Positions 1 through 8,763 are shown, counted from the stretch's first letter. The stretch: 64,000 nucleotides of DNA from Deinococcus deserti VCD115 (GCF_000020685.1 NC_012526.1:1714001-1778000), one strand, 5' to 3'. Made by a program: numbers and translations. The notes: generated by a model from the sequence alone, not told the origin.

Positions 1-199
1 GCAGGACCACGCAGACCGGCGTCACCCCGAACTGAATGGCGTCGTAGCGGTAGTTCAGGCGCTCAGAAAGGCTGGACAGGACCTTGCGCGGCCCCAGCAG
101 GCGGGTTAGTTCGGCTCCCAGCGGGTGCGCCTCGTTGCCTTCCGACCGGGGACGTGAGCGGCTGAGTCCTGGCTTCAGGCCCTGTTTTTCCGGGCTCAC
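1..199 (-). CDS. glcD: Glycolate oxidase FAD-binding subunit GlcD, N-terminal part (runs off the window)
   Basis: The reading frame starts at GTG (199-197) inside the end of glcF; the two genes share the four bases GTGA, so translation is probably coupled. An AAGGGCG stretch just upstream can act as ribosome binding site. About 65 residues are visible. Around residues 35-60 the pattern '[28 protein letters not shown]' matches the start of the FAD-linked oxidases (GlcD family), where the chain leads into the FAD-binding PCMH domain. That domain lies outside the window. Known role of the family: flavin subunit of the glycolate or lactate dehydrogenase complex that passes electrons to the iron-sulfur subunit GlcF, which is the gene directly upstream. 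GlcE is less likely because its N-terminus lacks this pattern. Confidence 0.75.
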   Translation of the reverse strand, partial: MSPEKQGLKPGLSRSRPRSEGNEAHPLGAELTRLLGPRKVLSSLSERLNYRYDAIQFGVTPVCVVL

Positions 200-1473
200 A
201 GTTCGCCCTTGTAGGCCAGATCAAGCAGTTCGACCGTGTGCATGACCGGCACCCGGCTGCCCTGCCGGCGCACGTGACTTTGAATCTGGGTGTGGCAACC
301 GATGTTGCCGCTGACGACCAGATCCGGCTGGGTGCCCAGGATATGGCCAGCCTTGCGGGCTCCGAGCTGTGAAGCCAGTTCCGGCTGCTCCAGGTTGTAG
401 GTTCCGGCTGAGCCGCAGCACAGGTCGCCTTCCGGAATTTCAATGACCTCTACGCCGGGAATGGAGCGCAGCAGCTGACGGGGCGCCATACGGACGCCCT
501 GCGCGTGCGCCAGATGGCAGGCGTCGTGATAGGCGACCTTCAGCGGGCGCGAAGCAGGCATGGGCGCTGTCAGGTCACCGCTGCGCAGCAGGCCGTAGAG
601 ATACTCGCTGATGTCCTGCACCTTGGCAGAAAAGGCCCGGGCCTGCGCTTCGTCGGGCAGCCCATGCAGCACAGCCGGATACTCCTTGAGGCCGGCGCCG
701 CAACCGGCGGCGTTGGACAAGATGGCGTCGTAGTCATCAGGGTTGAAGGCCTTCAGGTTGGCGCGGACCAGTTTGAGGGCCTCGTCCCGTGCGCCGGTGT
801 GCAGCGCCGCAGCTCCGCAGCAGCCCTGGCCTTCCGGGATGACGACCTCGATTCCGTTGCGCGCCAGCACCCGCAGGGTCGCCGCGTTGAAATTGGGGGC
901 CAGCGCCTGCTGTGCGCAGCCCACGAGAAACGCTACGCGGCCCCGGCGGGGTCCCTGTGCGGGCGTCAACGCTGGACTGGGCTGCATGGCCGGCACCGAT
1001 TCAGGCAGCAGGTCAAGGGGCGCCCGAAGTGCTGCGGGCAGCATGGGCCCCAATGGTTTGGCGTACTGTCCCACGCGGGCGGCCACGCTGAACAGCTTGG
1101 GCGCCGGCAGGGCCTTGAGAATGGCGAAGCGTTTGGCCCGGTCCAGCGGAGAGCGCTGGCGCTGCGGCTCACTCCATCCCCGGAACGCGGTGATCAGTTC
1201 GCCGTACGGCACCCCACTGGGACAGGCGCTGACACAGCCCAGGCAACCCAGACAGCGGTCCAGGTGGGGTGCGGCGTCCTCCAGAGGAAGGGCTCTTTCA
1301 AGGACTTCCTTCATCAGGACAATGCGCCCGCGTGGGCTGTCCATCTCGTCACCAAGGAGCGTATACGTTGGGCAGGCAGGCAGACAAAAGCCGCAGTGCA
1401 CGCAGGCGTCGACGCCATGCGCCATCACCTCGCCCTGGGGGCCGATCTGCAGCACCGGAATGTCGTGGTTCAA
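196..1473 (-). CDS. glcF: Glycolate oxidase iron-sulfur subunit GlcF
   Basis: A 425-residue protein with two 4Fe-4S ferredoxin motifs, CxxCxxCxxxCP, at residues 24-35 and 74-85. Two CCG (cysteine-rich) domains follow, with GCCG near residue 218 and CCGSAG near 353. This is the full GlcF/LutA-like architecture at the usual length. In the glycolate oxidase complex GlcF carries electrons from the FAD subunit toward the quinone pool at the membrane. The start used is TTG at 1473, with GAGG eight bases upstream; no in-frame ATG fits better before the first cysteine motif. The TTG overlaps the stop of a five-codon minicistron (see findings). The gene runs straight into the glcD-like gene by a GTGA overlap. 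Confidence 0.92.
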   Translation of the reverse strand: MNHDIPVLQIGPQGEVMAHGVDACVHCGFCLPACPTYTLLGDEMDSPRGRIVLMKEVLERALPLEDAAPHLDRCLGCLGCVSACPSGVPYGELITAFRGWSEPQRQRSPLDRAKRFAILKALPAPKLFSVAARVGQYAKPLGPMLPAALRAPLDLLPESVPAMQPSPALTPAQGPRRGRVAFLVGCAQQALAPNFNAATLRVLARNGIEVVIPEGQGCCGAAALHTGARDEALKLVRANLKAFNPDDYDAILSNAAGCGAGLKEYPAVLHGLPDEAQARAFSAKVQDISEYLYGLLRSGDLTAPMPASRPLKVAYHDACHLAHAQGVRMAPRQLLRSIPGVEVIEIPEGDLCCGSAGTYNLEQPELASQLGARKAGHILGTQPDLVVSGNIGCHTQIQSHVRRQGSRVPVMHTVELLDLAYKGEL

Positions 1474-1484
1474 AGGCCGGACCT

Positions 1485-1499
1485 CATGCGCCCAGGATA
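1485..1499 (-). promoter_or_regulatory. Leaderless-type promoter and minicistron before glcF
   Basis: On the minus strand a TATCCT box (1499-1494) is followed after six bases by ATG (1487-1485). That ATG opens the mini-ORF MRSGL, whose TGA overlaps the TTG start of glcF as TTGA. Either the mini-ORF is translated and couples to glcF, or the transcript starts at this ATG and the GAGG inside it is the glcF ribosome binding site. I see no clear -35 box. Confidence 0.4.
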
Positions 1500-1878
1500 G
1501 GCCGGGCAGCCGGGACCACAGGGTGTCTGAAACCTCACTGAACTAGGCGACAGTGAAATCCGCAGCCCGTGCGCTCGTAAGGCAGCTCAGGTTCTGGACA
1601 GATAGCCGCAGCGCAGACTCGGGCGGGTGAGCACCTTTCCCTGCCCCTGTCTGTCCTTGATCTGATTCCGGTGCCTTCAGGACACGCCGCGGCCGCTCCT
1701 GTGAGAGGGTCGCTGCAGCTGGCCCAGTATGCCGAAGCTCCGGTCTATCCGCGTGATCTGTGCTCCCACCCAGGCGGAAAACAGGCTCTGCCACTTGGCC
1801 TGATGGTGCTGCGGCTGCGCCGGGGTGATGCCGGTCCTTTCGGAGCGTCGGTTGCACCTACAGGCCTGACAGACCGCG
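1500..1878. other. Intergenic stretch without a supported gene
   Basis: About 380 bases between the glcF promoter and the 3' end of the MFS gene. The open frames here (for example a 104-residue minus-strand frame) have low-complexity, unfamily-like translations. I see no hairpin with a T-run and no repeat. Confidence 0.5.
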
Positions 1879-3084
1879 TTACTCGAACTCAGCTCGCTTG
1901 GGCTCTGGAAGCCGGTAGGCGATCATGGCGCTGGGAATGAGCAGCGCCAGGCTGGCCATAGCTGCAGCCTGTGGGGTCGTCACGTCAGCCAGGGCACCCA
2001 CCAGAAACACCAGTAATCCGGCAAAGCCCCAGGAAAAGCCCATCATGATGCTGCTGGCCACCGCGACGTGGCCCGGTGCATACTCCTGCGCGGTTACCAC
2101 ACCAACCGGAATGCTGGCGTTCACGGCTGCGCCGACCAGGAAGGTCAGAGGGTAGAACCACCAGTTCGCCGGGCTGCTCAGAATAAGCGCAGCGAAAAAA
2201 GGAATGGTGGTCAGGATGGCGGCCCGCAGCACGGGTGTCCGGCCGTAACGGTCGCTGTACCGGCCGCCAAGAATGCCTCCAAGGGCGCTGGCCACCGAGT
2301 ACACAGCCAGCGTGATGCCCACCTCACGGGCGCCGAAACCCTTGGCCAGCAACATGAACGGCAGCATGGCGTTGTATCCCATGCTGGCCAGGGACCGCAG
2401 CACCGCCATGCCCCACAGCCAGACGATGGGCCCCCGGAAGATTCCTACGTACTCGCGCAGGCCAACCCGCCGGGACTGCTGGCGCCCGCTGGGCGTGACG
2501 GCAAAGGTCACTGCGGCAAGCACCGCCCCGATCAGCGCAAACCAGGGCAGGTGCGTCAGGCCAACTCCCGCGAACACTGGCCCCAGGGCCATGCCCCCGG
2601 TGCCCCCTGCACTGAACAGACTGGCCCATAAGCCCCGTTTGTCAGGTGGGCTGTGCTGCGCAACATAGGCCGCTCCTGCCGGGTGAAAGAATCCACTGCC
2701 AAACCCAGCAACCGCCACCAGCAGCACCAGAGCGCCGAACCACGGAACAAAGCCCATCATGGTCAGGCCCAGACCGGTCATCAGCGGGCCCAGTGCAGCC
2801 GCGTAGCGCCGGTCAATACGCTCCCCAAGAATGCCCAGGACAGGCTGCAGCACACTGCTGGTCAATGAGTACACACTGGACAGAAAAGTAACAGCCGCAA
2901 TACTGACGCCATATTTGGCCTGCAAGGCAGGCGTCAGCGGAGTCAGCATGGCACTGTACGCGTCATTGATGAAGTGCCCGGCTGTTACCGCCACGGCAAT
3001 GGCGGTGGCGTGCCGGGCTACGGGAACGGTAACGGCGCTGCGTGCCTGCATAGGCCCGTACGCTACGCTCTTCTGCCCGTTCAT
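1879..3084 (-). CDS. MFS transporter, fosmidomycin-resistance (Fsr) type
   Basis: A 401-residue integral membrane protein with about twelve hydrophobic segments. The N-terminal 'GHFINDxYSAMLTPLxPxL' pattern is characteristic of the Fsr branch of the major facilitator superfamily, and a 'GERIDRRYAAALGP' loop between helices 2 and 3 fits MFS motif A. Known members export fosmidomycin or other small compounds by proton antiport; the substrate here cannot be read from sequence. I chose ATG 3084 because GAGG sits six bases before it. A longer frame from TTG 3102 adds six residues with no better ribosome site. The gene is divergent from the phosphoribosyltransferase-like gene and stands alone. Confidence 0.85.
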   Translation of the reverse strand: MNGQKSVAYGPMQARSAVTVPVARHATAIAVAVTAGHFINDAYSAMLTPLTPALQAKYGVSIAAVTFLSSVYSLTSSVLQPVLGILGERIDRRYAAALGPLMTGLGLTMMGFVPWFGALVLLVAVAGFGSGFFHPAGAAYVAQHSPPDKRGLWASLFSAGGTGGMALGPVFAGVGLTHLPWFALIGAVLAAVTFAVTPSGRQQSRRVGLREYVGIFRGPIVWLWGMAVLRSLASMGYNAMLPFMLLAKGFGAREVGITLAVYSVASALGGILGGRYSDRYGRTPVLRAAILTTIPFFAALILSSPANWWFYPLTFLVGAAVNASIPVGVVTAQEYAPGHVAVASSIMMGFSWGFAGLLVFLVGALADVTTPQAAAMASLALLIPSAMIAYRLPEPKRAEFE

Positions 3085-3141
3085 GCCAGCCTCACGCAGC
3101 AAGTGTGAGTCCGGATGCTAGTAGCGTGAGAAAATTCACGG

Positions 3142-3147
3142 TACACT
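3142..3147 (+). promoter_or_regulatory. -10 box of a leaderless promoter (TACACT)
   Basis: TACACT ends five bases before ATG 3153. This is the TANNNT-to-start spacing seen repeatedly in this window, so the mRNA probably begins at or next to the start codon. Confidence 0.55.
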
Positions 3148-3152
3148 GGACC

Positions 3153-3656
3153 ATGTCAGCCGTCTTCCGCAATACCGTCCTGCAGGCGCTGCCCAGCGCT
3201 GAGCGTCTGCAACTGCAGTTGGCCTCTCTAGATTCCGCTGCGGTTCAGGACCTGGCGGATGATTTTGCTGCCTCATTGCCGGAATTTGACCTTCTGCTGG
3301 GGCTGCCGGGCACCGAAGCGCTCATGAATACCCTGGCCCGGTTACGAGGCGTGCCGGCCATGGTTATTCCCCTGCGTGCCCATCAAACGAAGGTGGCGCT
3401 GCCAGTCGAGGGTTCAGGCGCCGTTGCAGTCCTGGTCACTCATTTGCTTGACAGCGGAATTCCAGAGCTCCAGGGCCTGCTGTTCGCGGCACATCATGGG
3501 CTTGAGGTGCCAGTAGTGGCCGCCGCTGTCGAACGGTCAAGTGGACTGGGCCGGACCCGGCTGGAACTGCTGAACACCAAGGTGCGCTCGGCCATACCAG
3601 TCGCAGATACCCCACGGGGCCTGTGCGAGGAGCGCCGGACCCCCCACGTTGCCTGA
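3153..3656 (+). CDS. Phosphoribosyltransferase-like protein, active loop degenerate
   Basis: A 167-residue protein. The fold pattern is that of a purine phosphoribosyltransferase (APRT/PyrE-like). 'FDLLLGLPGTEALMNTLARLRGVPAMVIP' resembles the strand-helix pair near the substrate pocket, and 'AVAVLVTHLLDSGIPELQGLLF' sits where the PRPP-binding loop 'VLVVDDVLATGGT' is expected. The two acidic residues and the TGGT turn of that loop are not preserved, so PRPP catalysis is doubtful. It may be a regulatory or ligand-binding relative. ATG 3153 is preferred over the earlier in-frame ATG 3105 because of the TACACT box. The gene converges on the ICMT-like gene across a strong hairpin. Confidence 0.6.
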   Translation: MSAVFRNTVLQALPSAERLQLQLASLDSAAVQDLADDFAASLPEFDLLLGLPGTEALMNTLARLRGVPAMVIPLRAHQTKVALPVEGSGAVAVLVTHLLDSGIPELQGLLFAAHHGLEVPVVAAAVERSSGLGRTRLELLNTKVRSAIPVADTPRGLCEERRTPHVA

Positions 3657-3726
3657 CCAGTGAAAAAATGATGGTGTTCTTCTGACCTGGTGCAGCGCCT
3701 GATCAGCACAGAATCCAGGACATAAC

Positions 3727-3756
3727 GAGGCCGCCTGAGTAAGTTCAGGCGGCCTC
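3727..3756. terminator. Bidirectional hairpin between convergent genes
   Basis: A perfect 12-bp stem (GAGGCCGCCTGA with its complement) and a six-base loop lie between the plus-strand gene ending at 3656 and the minus-strand gene ending at 3775. No T-run follows on either strand, so termination may rely on stem strength alone. Confidence 0.65.
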
Positions 3757-3774
3757 CTGTCATGGTCCCAGTAT

Positions 3775-4293
3775 TCAGGACTGCTGCCGGTAGGCCGCCA
3801 GGGCCCGCTCCTCGGCTGGAATCCGGATCAGAAGAAGCAGCGCAGCGTTCAGCACGGTGAAAGCCAGGGCCGTGCGCCACGCGCCCAGGGCCAGGGGCGC
3901 TGTGGCCAGTTCCAGGGCTACCACCGCGTAGTTGGGGTGCTTGACATACCGGAAGGGCCCGCTCGTAACGCGCTCGCCTCCGGGAACAATAAGAATGCGG
4001 GTATTCCAGTATCGCCCCAGACTGCGGATGACCCACAGGCGCAAAGGCTGCGCCAGGACGAACAGCAGCAGTGCCCACAGCCTGACGCGTCCCCCAGCAG
4101 CGCGGCCCTCCAGCAGCAGGGCCAGCATCCAGGCCGGGTGCAACACAAAAAACAGCGGATAGTGGTTCTGCCCGTACTCCTGCGCGCCGTGTTCGCGGGC
4201 CCAGCGCTCGTTGGCCCGGGCCACCCGCAGTTCCAGCAGGCGCTGCACGGCGATGGCTCCAGTCAGCCAGGGGGCAAAGGCCCGCGCCTTCAT
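3775..4293 (-). CDS. Isoprenylcysteine carboxyl methyltransferase (ICMT) family membrane protein
   Basis: A 172-residue membrane protein with four to five hydrophobic segments. Residues about 110-135 carry 'GPFRYVKHPNY', the diagnostic motif of the ICMT/PEMT family, and the C-terminal 'RIPAEERAL' matches the conserved Glu-Glu helix. Family members methylate isoprenoid or phospholipid-type substrates with S-adenosylmethionine at the membrane; bacterial substrates are mostly unknown. Its ATG overlaps the stop of meaB by four bases (ATGA), so the two are co-translated. The pairing with MeaB has no obvious biochemical logic and may just be local gene order. Confidence 0.8.
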   Translation of the reverse strand: MKARAFAPWLTGAIAVQRLLELRVARANERWAREHGAQEYGQNHYPLFFVLHPAWMLALLLEGRAAGGRVRLWALLLFVLAQPLRLWVIRSLGRYWNTRILIVPGGERVTSGPFRYVKHPNYAVVALELATAPLALGAWRTALAFTVLNAALLLLIRIPAEERALAAYRQQS

Positions 4294-5234
4294 GCCTGCA
4301 CAGTCAGCAGGGTATCAGCGGCAGCGTCGGCATCAAGTTCGCCGCGGGCCACCCGGGCATAAAGGTCATGTGCGGCGCTGCGGGCACGCTGCAGCAGCCG
4401 CTCCTGCACCAGAGAACGCACCTCGAATTCCGCGCGGCGTTCGCGGCGGGTCTGCAGGCCTTCTTCTCCAAGCCAGGCACGGTGCTTTTCGACAGCTGCA
4501 ATGACTGTGTCTATGCCCTCGCCTTTAGAGGCGATGGTTTTGCGGATAGGCGACATCCAGGTGTGCTCGTCGTGAGCCCCCAGGCCCTGCGCGGCCATCA
4601 GCTCACGGACGGTGCGGTCCGCTCCCGGCAGGTCACTTTTATTCACGGCAATCACGTCTGCAATCTCCATGATGCCGGCCTTGAACGCCTGCACCCCGTC
4701 GCCTCCGGCCGGCGTGAGGACCAGCAGGGTATGGTCACACGCCGCGGCCACGTCCACCTCACTTTGCCCAACCCCGACGGTTTCCAGAATCACCCAGTCG
4801 AAGCCAGCGCCGTCCATGAGAGCCAGCACCTGCATGGTACGCGCCGAAAGCCCACCCAGGGCTCCCCGGCTGGCCAGAGACCTCACGAAGACACCGCTGT
4901 CGGCGTGGTGGCGCAGCATCCGGATACGGTCACCCAGAATCGCCCCGCCGCTGTAAGGGCTGCTGGGGTCCACGGCCAGGACGGCCACCCGCTGTCCGCG
5001 CGCCCGCAGCGCCGCAATCAGCGAGTCGGTCAGGGTGCTTTTGCCACTGCCGGGACTGCCGGTCACCCCCACCACCACCGCGCGGTGTGCGGCCCCGCTG
5101 GCCGACTTTTCACGCGCAGCACGCAGCAGCGGACGGGCAGCCTCCAGCCCTGCTTCGGCCAGGGTGATGGCCCGTGCCAGGGCACGAAGATCGCCGGAGC
5201 GGTAGCGCTCAAGCAGGGTGTCGGGCAGGCTCAT
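4290..5234 (-). CDS. meaB: Methylmalonyl-CoA mutase-associated GTPase MeaB
   Basis: A 314-residue G3E-family GTPase. Residues 59-67 form the P-loop GSPGSGKST, 'AVDPSSPYSGGAILGDRIRM' (about 92-112) is the strongly conserved MeaB/ArgK segment, and 'VILETVGVGQSE' and 'NKSDL' supply the G3-type and G4 motifs. MeaB protects and reactivates the B12-dependent methylmalonyl-CoA mutase. No mutase gene is in the window. Start ATG 5234 has a GGGGGAC stretch upstream. It is followed by the ICMT-like gene with an ATGA overlap. It lies about 100 bases downstream of the histidine phosphatase gene and may share its transcript. Confidence 0.95.
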   Translation of the reverse strand: MSLPDTLLERYRSGDLRALARAITLAEAGLEAARPLLRAAREKSASGAAHRAVVVGVTGSPGSGKSTLTDSLIAALRARGQRVAVLAVDPSSPYSGGAILGDRIRMLRHHADSGVFVRSLASRGALGGLSARTMQVLALMDGAGFDWVILETVGVGQSEVDVAAACDHTLLVLTPAGGDGVQAFKAGIMEIADVIAVNKSDLPGADRTVRELMAAQGLGAHDEHTWMSPIRKTIASKGEGIDTVIAAVEKHRAWLGEEGLQTRRERRAEFEVRSLVQERLLQRARSAAHDLYARVARGELDADAAADTLLTVQA

Positions 5235-5333
5235 GGCTGAGTCCCCCGGACAGGACAGGCGGAAAAAACGGTCATGGCGGTGTTTACCCTACAACCTGCC
5301 CGGCTCTGCGCACAGGGCCTGTGAGGAATCTGC

Positions 5334-6047
5334 TCAGGGAGACTGCCCCAGCACGTCGTCGGCCTCGGTGGCCTCCAGCAGATTTTCCAGGTGGGCATCG
5401 TCATTGAAACCCAGCAGCGTTCCACTGTCGGGCCCCAGCAGCACCCGCGTGATGCTGGAGTTCGTGACGCTCAGGCGCGACCAGGCATGTGCCGGAACGC
5501 CGCCCAGCGCCAGGCCCACAGCCACCCGGACCACGCCGCCATGCGTAAAGACCAGCACCCGCTGGCCAGGATGACGCTCGCGCAGGCGGTGGAAGGCCGC
5601 CCCACAGCGCTCGAATAGGTCTTCCATGCTCTCCCCGCCAGGGCGGCGGGTGGTCCAGGAATCCTGGGCCAGAGCCTCCAGGTACTCGGGATAGCGGGCG
5701 CGAATATCAGCAATGACCAGTCCAGCCAGTTCGCCCACGTTGATCTCACGCAGAGCGTAGTCCGGCTGGACCACTGGCGCCCCTGCCAGACGCTCGGCCA
5801 CCGCATCGGCAGTCTGGGAGGCGCGGATCAGGTCACTGGTGTACACCGCATCGAAATGCAGGCCGGTCAGGCGCTCGGCGAGACTGGCGGCCTGAAGCAC
5901 GCCCACATGGCTCAGCGGCACGTCCGTCTGCCCCTGGTAACGGCCGTCCATGTTCCAGGTGCTTTCCCCATGACGAACCACCCAGAATTCGGTAGCGACG
6001 CTCCGGTCGGGCGCGGTGAAGCCAAAGGGGGCAAGGCGTCTGGTCAA
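5334..6047 (-). CDS. Histidine phosphatase family protein (phosphoglycerate mutase-like)
   Basis: A 237-residue protein with the 'VVRHGEST' phosphohistidine motif near residue 23 and the second catalytic histidine in 'VLVFTHGGVVRVAV' near 165. This is the branch-1 histidine phosphatase fold (CobC/GpmB/PhoE-like), and substrates in this group are diverse. The TTG start at 6047 overlaps the purM stop as TTGA, which argues for co-translation and for this start despite the rare codon. Involvement in nucleotide or cofactor metabolism next to purM is only a guess from position. Confidence 0.85.
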   Translation of the reverse strand: MTRRLAPFGFTAPDRSVATEFWVVRHGESTWNMDGRYQGQTDVPLSHVGVLQAASLAERLTGLHFDAVYTSDLIRASQTADAVAERLAGAPVVQPDYALREINVGELAGLVIADIRARYPEYLEALAQDSWTTRRPGGESMEDLFERCGAAFHRLRERHPGQRVLVFTHGGVVRVAVGLALGGVPAHAWSRLSVTNSSITRVLLGPDSGTLLGFNDDAHLENLLEATEADDVLGQSP

Positions 6048-7129
6048 GTGGTGACTCCGTTTTCAGCGGCACTTTCCGAAAAGCTGACCCCCTGGCCGGC
6101 AATCATCTCGCCAATCACCCAGGGCTGCTCGCCGGCTGAGGCGAGGACCCGCAGCGCCTGCTCACGTTGCGCTGCCGGCACAATAAACAGGAAGCCCACG
6201 CCCATATTCAGGGCACGGAACGCTTCCAGACGTTCGACCTGCGCCTCACGCACGATCAGTTCAAACAGCGGCGGCACGCTCCAGGAGGAGGTGTCTACCC
6301 GCATGCCGATGCCAGCTGGAAACACCCGCGGCGGATTGTCCACCAGGCCGCCACCTGTGATGTGCGCCATCCCCCGGATGTCCACCCCGGCCGATTCCAG
6401 CGCCGCGTGTGCCTGGAGGTAGCTGCGGTGCGGCACTGGGAGAACTTCGGCCAGGGACTGACCACCCAGATCACTTCTGGCCTCGTCCCAGTCGAGGCCG
6501 TCCAGGGCCATGCGGGCCAGCGAGAACCCGTTGGTATGCAGCCCTGAGCTGGGCAGCGCAATCACACTGTCGCCGACCTCAATGCGCTGACCGTCCACGA
6601 GTCGGGGCCGGTCCACGACGCCGACAATGGTCCCCACAATATCCAGTTCACCCTCGACATACACGCCGGGCATCTCGGCGGTCTCTCCGCCCAGCAGAGC
6701 CACGCCCAGAGCTTCACAGGCCTGGGCGGCGCCGGTCACGACCTCGGCCACGGCCTCGGGCTTGAGGCGTCCCATGGCCACATAATCGAGGAAGAACAGC
6801 GGCCGGGCGCCCTGCACCAGAATGTCGTTGACGCAGTGGTTGACGATGTCGGCGCCCAGGCCGCCGTAGCGCCCAACCCGCACGGCCACCTTGGTCTTGG
6901 TTCCCACGCCGTCTGTGCTGGCCACCAGCACCGGGTCGGTCAGGGTGCCGAATGCAGCGCGGAACAGACCGCCGAAACCGCCGATGCCCCCCAGTACTTC
7001 GGGGCCGTGCGTGCGGGCTACGGCCCCTTTCATAAGTTCAACGGCGCGGTGTCCGGCGTCGATACTGACCCCCGCGCGTTCGTAGGCAGACGCCCCCTGG
7101 GGTGCTGCGTCGGTGTTGCTGTCCTTCAT
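6044..7129 (-). CDS. purM: Phosphoribosylformylglycinamidine cyclo-ligase (AIR synthetase)
   Basis: A 361-residue protein close to the usual length. 'YERAGVSIDAG' at the N-terminus, 'GVGTKTKVA' (about 86-95), 'DILVQGARPLFFLDYVAMG' and 'GGETAEMPG' are standard PurM motifs of the AIRS/ThiL fold, including the ATP-binding Asp and Lys residues. It makes aminoimidazole ribotide from FGAM in the fifth step of purine synthesis. Start ATG 7129 has a good GGGAGGAG ribosome site, so this gene is leadered, unlike many neighbours. A hairpin (7145-7170, AAGCGCCC paired with GGGGCGCTT) lies just upstream and may separate it from the dedA-like gene. Confidence 0.96.
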   Translation of the reverse strand: MKDSNTDAAPQGASAYERAGVSIDAGHRAVELMKGAVARTHGPEVLGGIGGFGGLFRAAFGTLTDPVLVASTDGVGTKTKVAVRVGRYGGLGADIVNHCVNDILVQGARPLFFLDYVAMGRLKPEAVAEVVTGAAQACEALGVALLGGETAEMPGVYVEGELDIVGTIVGVVDRPRLVDGQRIEVGDSVIALPSSGLHTNGFSLARMALDGLDWDEARSDLGGQSLAEVLPVPHRSYLQAHAALESAGVDIRGMAHITGGGLVDNPPRVFPAGIGMRVDTSSWSVPPLFELIVREAQVERLEAFRALNMGVGFLFIVPAAQREQALRVLASAGEQPWVIGEMIAGQGVSFSESAAENGVTT

Positions 7130-7207
7130 GCTCCTCCCGGAAGAAGCGCCCGCAGATGGGGCGCTTTGATAGGACCCAGTTTACCCGACTCGGCCGGGAA
7201 GAGCACT

Positions 7208-7900
7208 TCAGGGCGCTGCTGCCCGCTGCGCCAGCCACCAGCGCCCTCCAGCCACCAGCGCTACCAGCACCGAGAGGCCCCCCAGGCCCCACAGCAGCCG
7301 CTCCCCCGAGCCGGACAGCCATACCACCAGCAGTGTGACCGGCACCGCGCCTGCCGCCGTGGCCAGCATGAACGGACGGAACGGCATCTGCGCGGCGCCA
7401 GCCACCAGGTTCATGGCGTCGGCGCTCAGAATCGGCATCAGGCGGACCATCAGGATGCCCTGCACCCCGTAGCGCTCTGCAAAATCGTAAGCCTTGCGCC
7501 GCGCGGTCTCTCCGACCAGTACCCGCACCAGCGAGTTGCCCACGGAGCGGCCCAGCCAGTAGCCGGCTACCGCTCCCAGCAACGTGCCGGCGTAAACGAT
7601 GAAAAACCCTTCCACTGGTCCGTAGGCGCGCGCTGTTACCGCGGTCATGACCAGCGCCGGCAGCACCGGCAGCACCGCTTGCAGCACAAAGCCGGCAATC
7701 AGGGCCAGCGGGCCGGCCCACCCCAGGTCCTCGACGAAGGCCTGCGTCACGGCCGGGTCGGTGGAAGTCAGAGCGGCATAGCCCTGGATCAGAAAATCAC
7801 GCACGTCCGGGATCAGGCCCAGTCCCAGCAATACAGCCGGGACACCAGCCAGGATCAGCCAGCGCAGGTAGCGGGGCGGAGAGGTACGGACGAGGGTCAC
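7208..7900 (-). CDS. TVP38/TMEM64 (DedA/VTT domain) membrane protein
   Basis: A 230-residue membrane protein. The central part, 'PALVMTAVTARAYGPVEGFFIVYAGTLLGAVAGYWLGRSVG', is the VTT (SNARE-associated Golgi) domain with its reentrant-loop glycines, and 'RLMPILSADAMNLVAGAAQMPFRPFMLAT' is the second conserved block. Bacterial members are proposed lipid scramblases or proton-linked flippases involved in envelope homeostasis. The start is GTG 7900: TAAACT (7912-7907) precedes it by six bases, so the mRNA looks leaderless. Confidence 0.85.
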   Translation of the reverse strand: MTLVRTSPPRYLRWLILAGVPAVLLGLGLIPDVRDFLIQGYAALTSTDPAVTQAFVEDLGWAGPLALIAGFVLQAVLPVLPALVMTAVTARAYGPVEGFFIVYAGTLLGAVAGYWLGRSVGNSLVRVLVGETARRKAYDFAERYGVQGILMVRLMPILSADAMNLVAGAAQMPFRPFMLATAAGAVPVTLLVVWLSGSGERLLWGLGGLSVLVALVAGGRWWLAQRAAAP

Positions 7901-7906
7901 CTGCGC

Positions 7907-7912
7907 AGTTTA
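7907..7912 (-). promoter_or_regulatory. -10 box (TAAACT) six bases before GTG of the VTT gene
   Basis: Minus-strand TAAACT with a six-base spacer to GTG 7900; no ribosome site is visible, which fits a leaderless transcript. Confidence 0.55.
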
Positions 7913-7971
7913 GACAAAGGCAGTGAGAACAGACGTCCTTCCAAGGGAGGAGCCTGGGCAGAGCGCACCCC

Positions 7972-8763
7972 TCACTCCAGGGTGACACTCAGGCCGTCAT
8001 AAGCCAGGGACCAGCCTTCAGGCAGGACCACGGCGCGTGCGTCTACACCGTGAGACAGGTGAGTCAGCACCACCCGGCCAGCGGCACGCGCCCAGGGAAG
8101 TTCCAGCGCTTCCTGGATGTCGTACACGCTGCGTCCGCTGCGCGGCGAGCCCGATTCATCTGCAAAGGACGTTCCAAGAACAAGCAGGTCCAGGTCCTGC
8201 AGCCACACGCCCGCGATCTCAGAAGGCACGTCAATAGCGTCAGTCATGATCACGGCTGCCCAGCCAGGACGCTCCAGGCGGAAGGCATGACTCTGGCCGT
8301 TGGCACCGTGAGGCACCTGAAAAGCCCGTAGGCTCAGGCCAGCCAGCATGACACCGTCTTCCGGCAGGACTCGTACCGGGGCGGAAGCCCGAAAGGCATA
8401 GGCAAAGCGGGCCTGAATATCGGGGAGGGTCGTCTGCGGCGCATACACCTGCAGGGACCCGCGGGCGTAGTGCACGTAGTCCAGCAGATCTCCCAAGCCG
8501 AGCAGGTGGTCATTGTGCGCGTGACTGATCAGCGCCGCGTCCGGCACAACCGGCTCAGGAAGGCGTGCAAGCTGGGCGTGAAGGTCTGCGCTGGCGTCGA
8601 ACAACACAGTCTGACCTGCCGCACGCAGAAGCAGCCCCGTGCGGGTGCGGCGGTTGCAGCCGCCGGCACGGGCCTCGGTACAGACTGCGCAGCCACACCA
8701 GAAGCGCGGCACGCCTTTGCTGTCGGCCGTGCCCAGAAAGGTCAGGGTGGGCGCGGAACTCAC
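7972..8763 (-). CDS. MBL-fold metallohydrolase, PhnP-like
   Basis: A 263-residue metallo-beta-lactamase-fold protein. 'FLGTADSKGVPRFWCGCAVC' at residues 8-27 is the N-terminal signature of the PhnP/phosphodiesterase branch, including a CxC..C zinc-site pattern, and 'ISHAHNDH' (about 79-86) is the metal-binding HxHxDH motif with Asn in one position. 'VLTHLSHGVD' near residue 233 supplies a late histidine. PhnP hydrolyses cyclic phosphodiesters, but this relative is not in a phosphonate operon. The GTG start at 8763 overlaps the trpC stop (GTGA), so it is translated together with trpC. Confidence 0.85.
   Translation of the reverse strand: MSSAPTLTFLGTADSKGVPRFWCGCAVCTEARAGGCNRRTRTGLLLRAAGQTVLFDASADLHAQLARLPEPVVPDAALISHAHNDHLLGLGDLLDYVHYARGSLQVYAPQTTLPDIQARFAYAFRASAPVRVLPEDGVMLAGLSLRAFQVPHGANGQSHAFRLERPGWAAVIMTDAIDVPSEIAGVWLQDLDLLVLGTSFADESGSPRSGRSVYDIQEALELPWARAAGRVVLTHLSHGVDARAVVLPEGWSLAYDGLSVTLE

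Noticed and set aside
1543..1857. A 104-codon minus-strand ORF upstream of glcF
   Set aside because: Low-complexity translation, no start signal and no family features; position between a terminator-less gap and a promoter.
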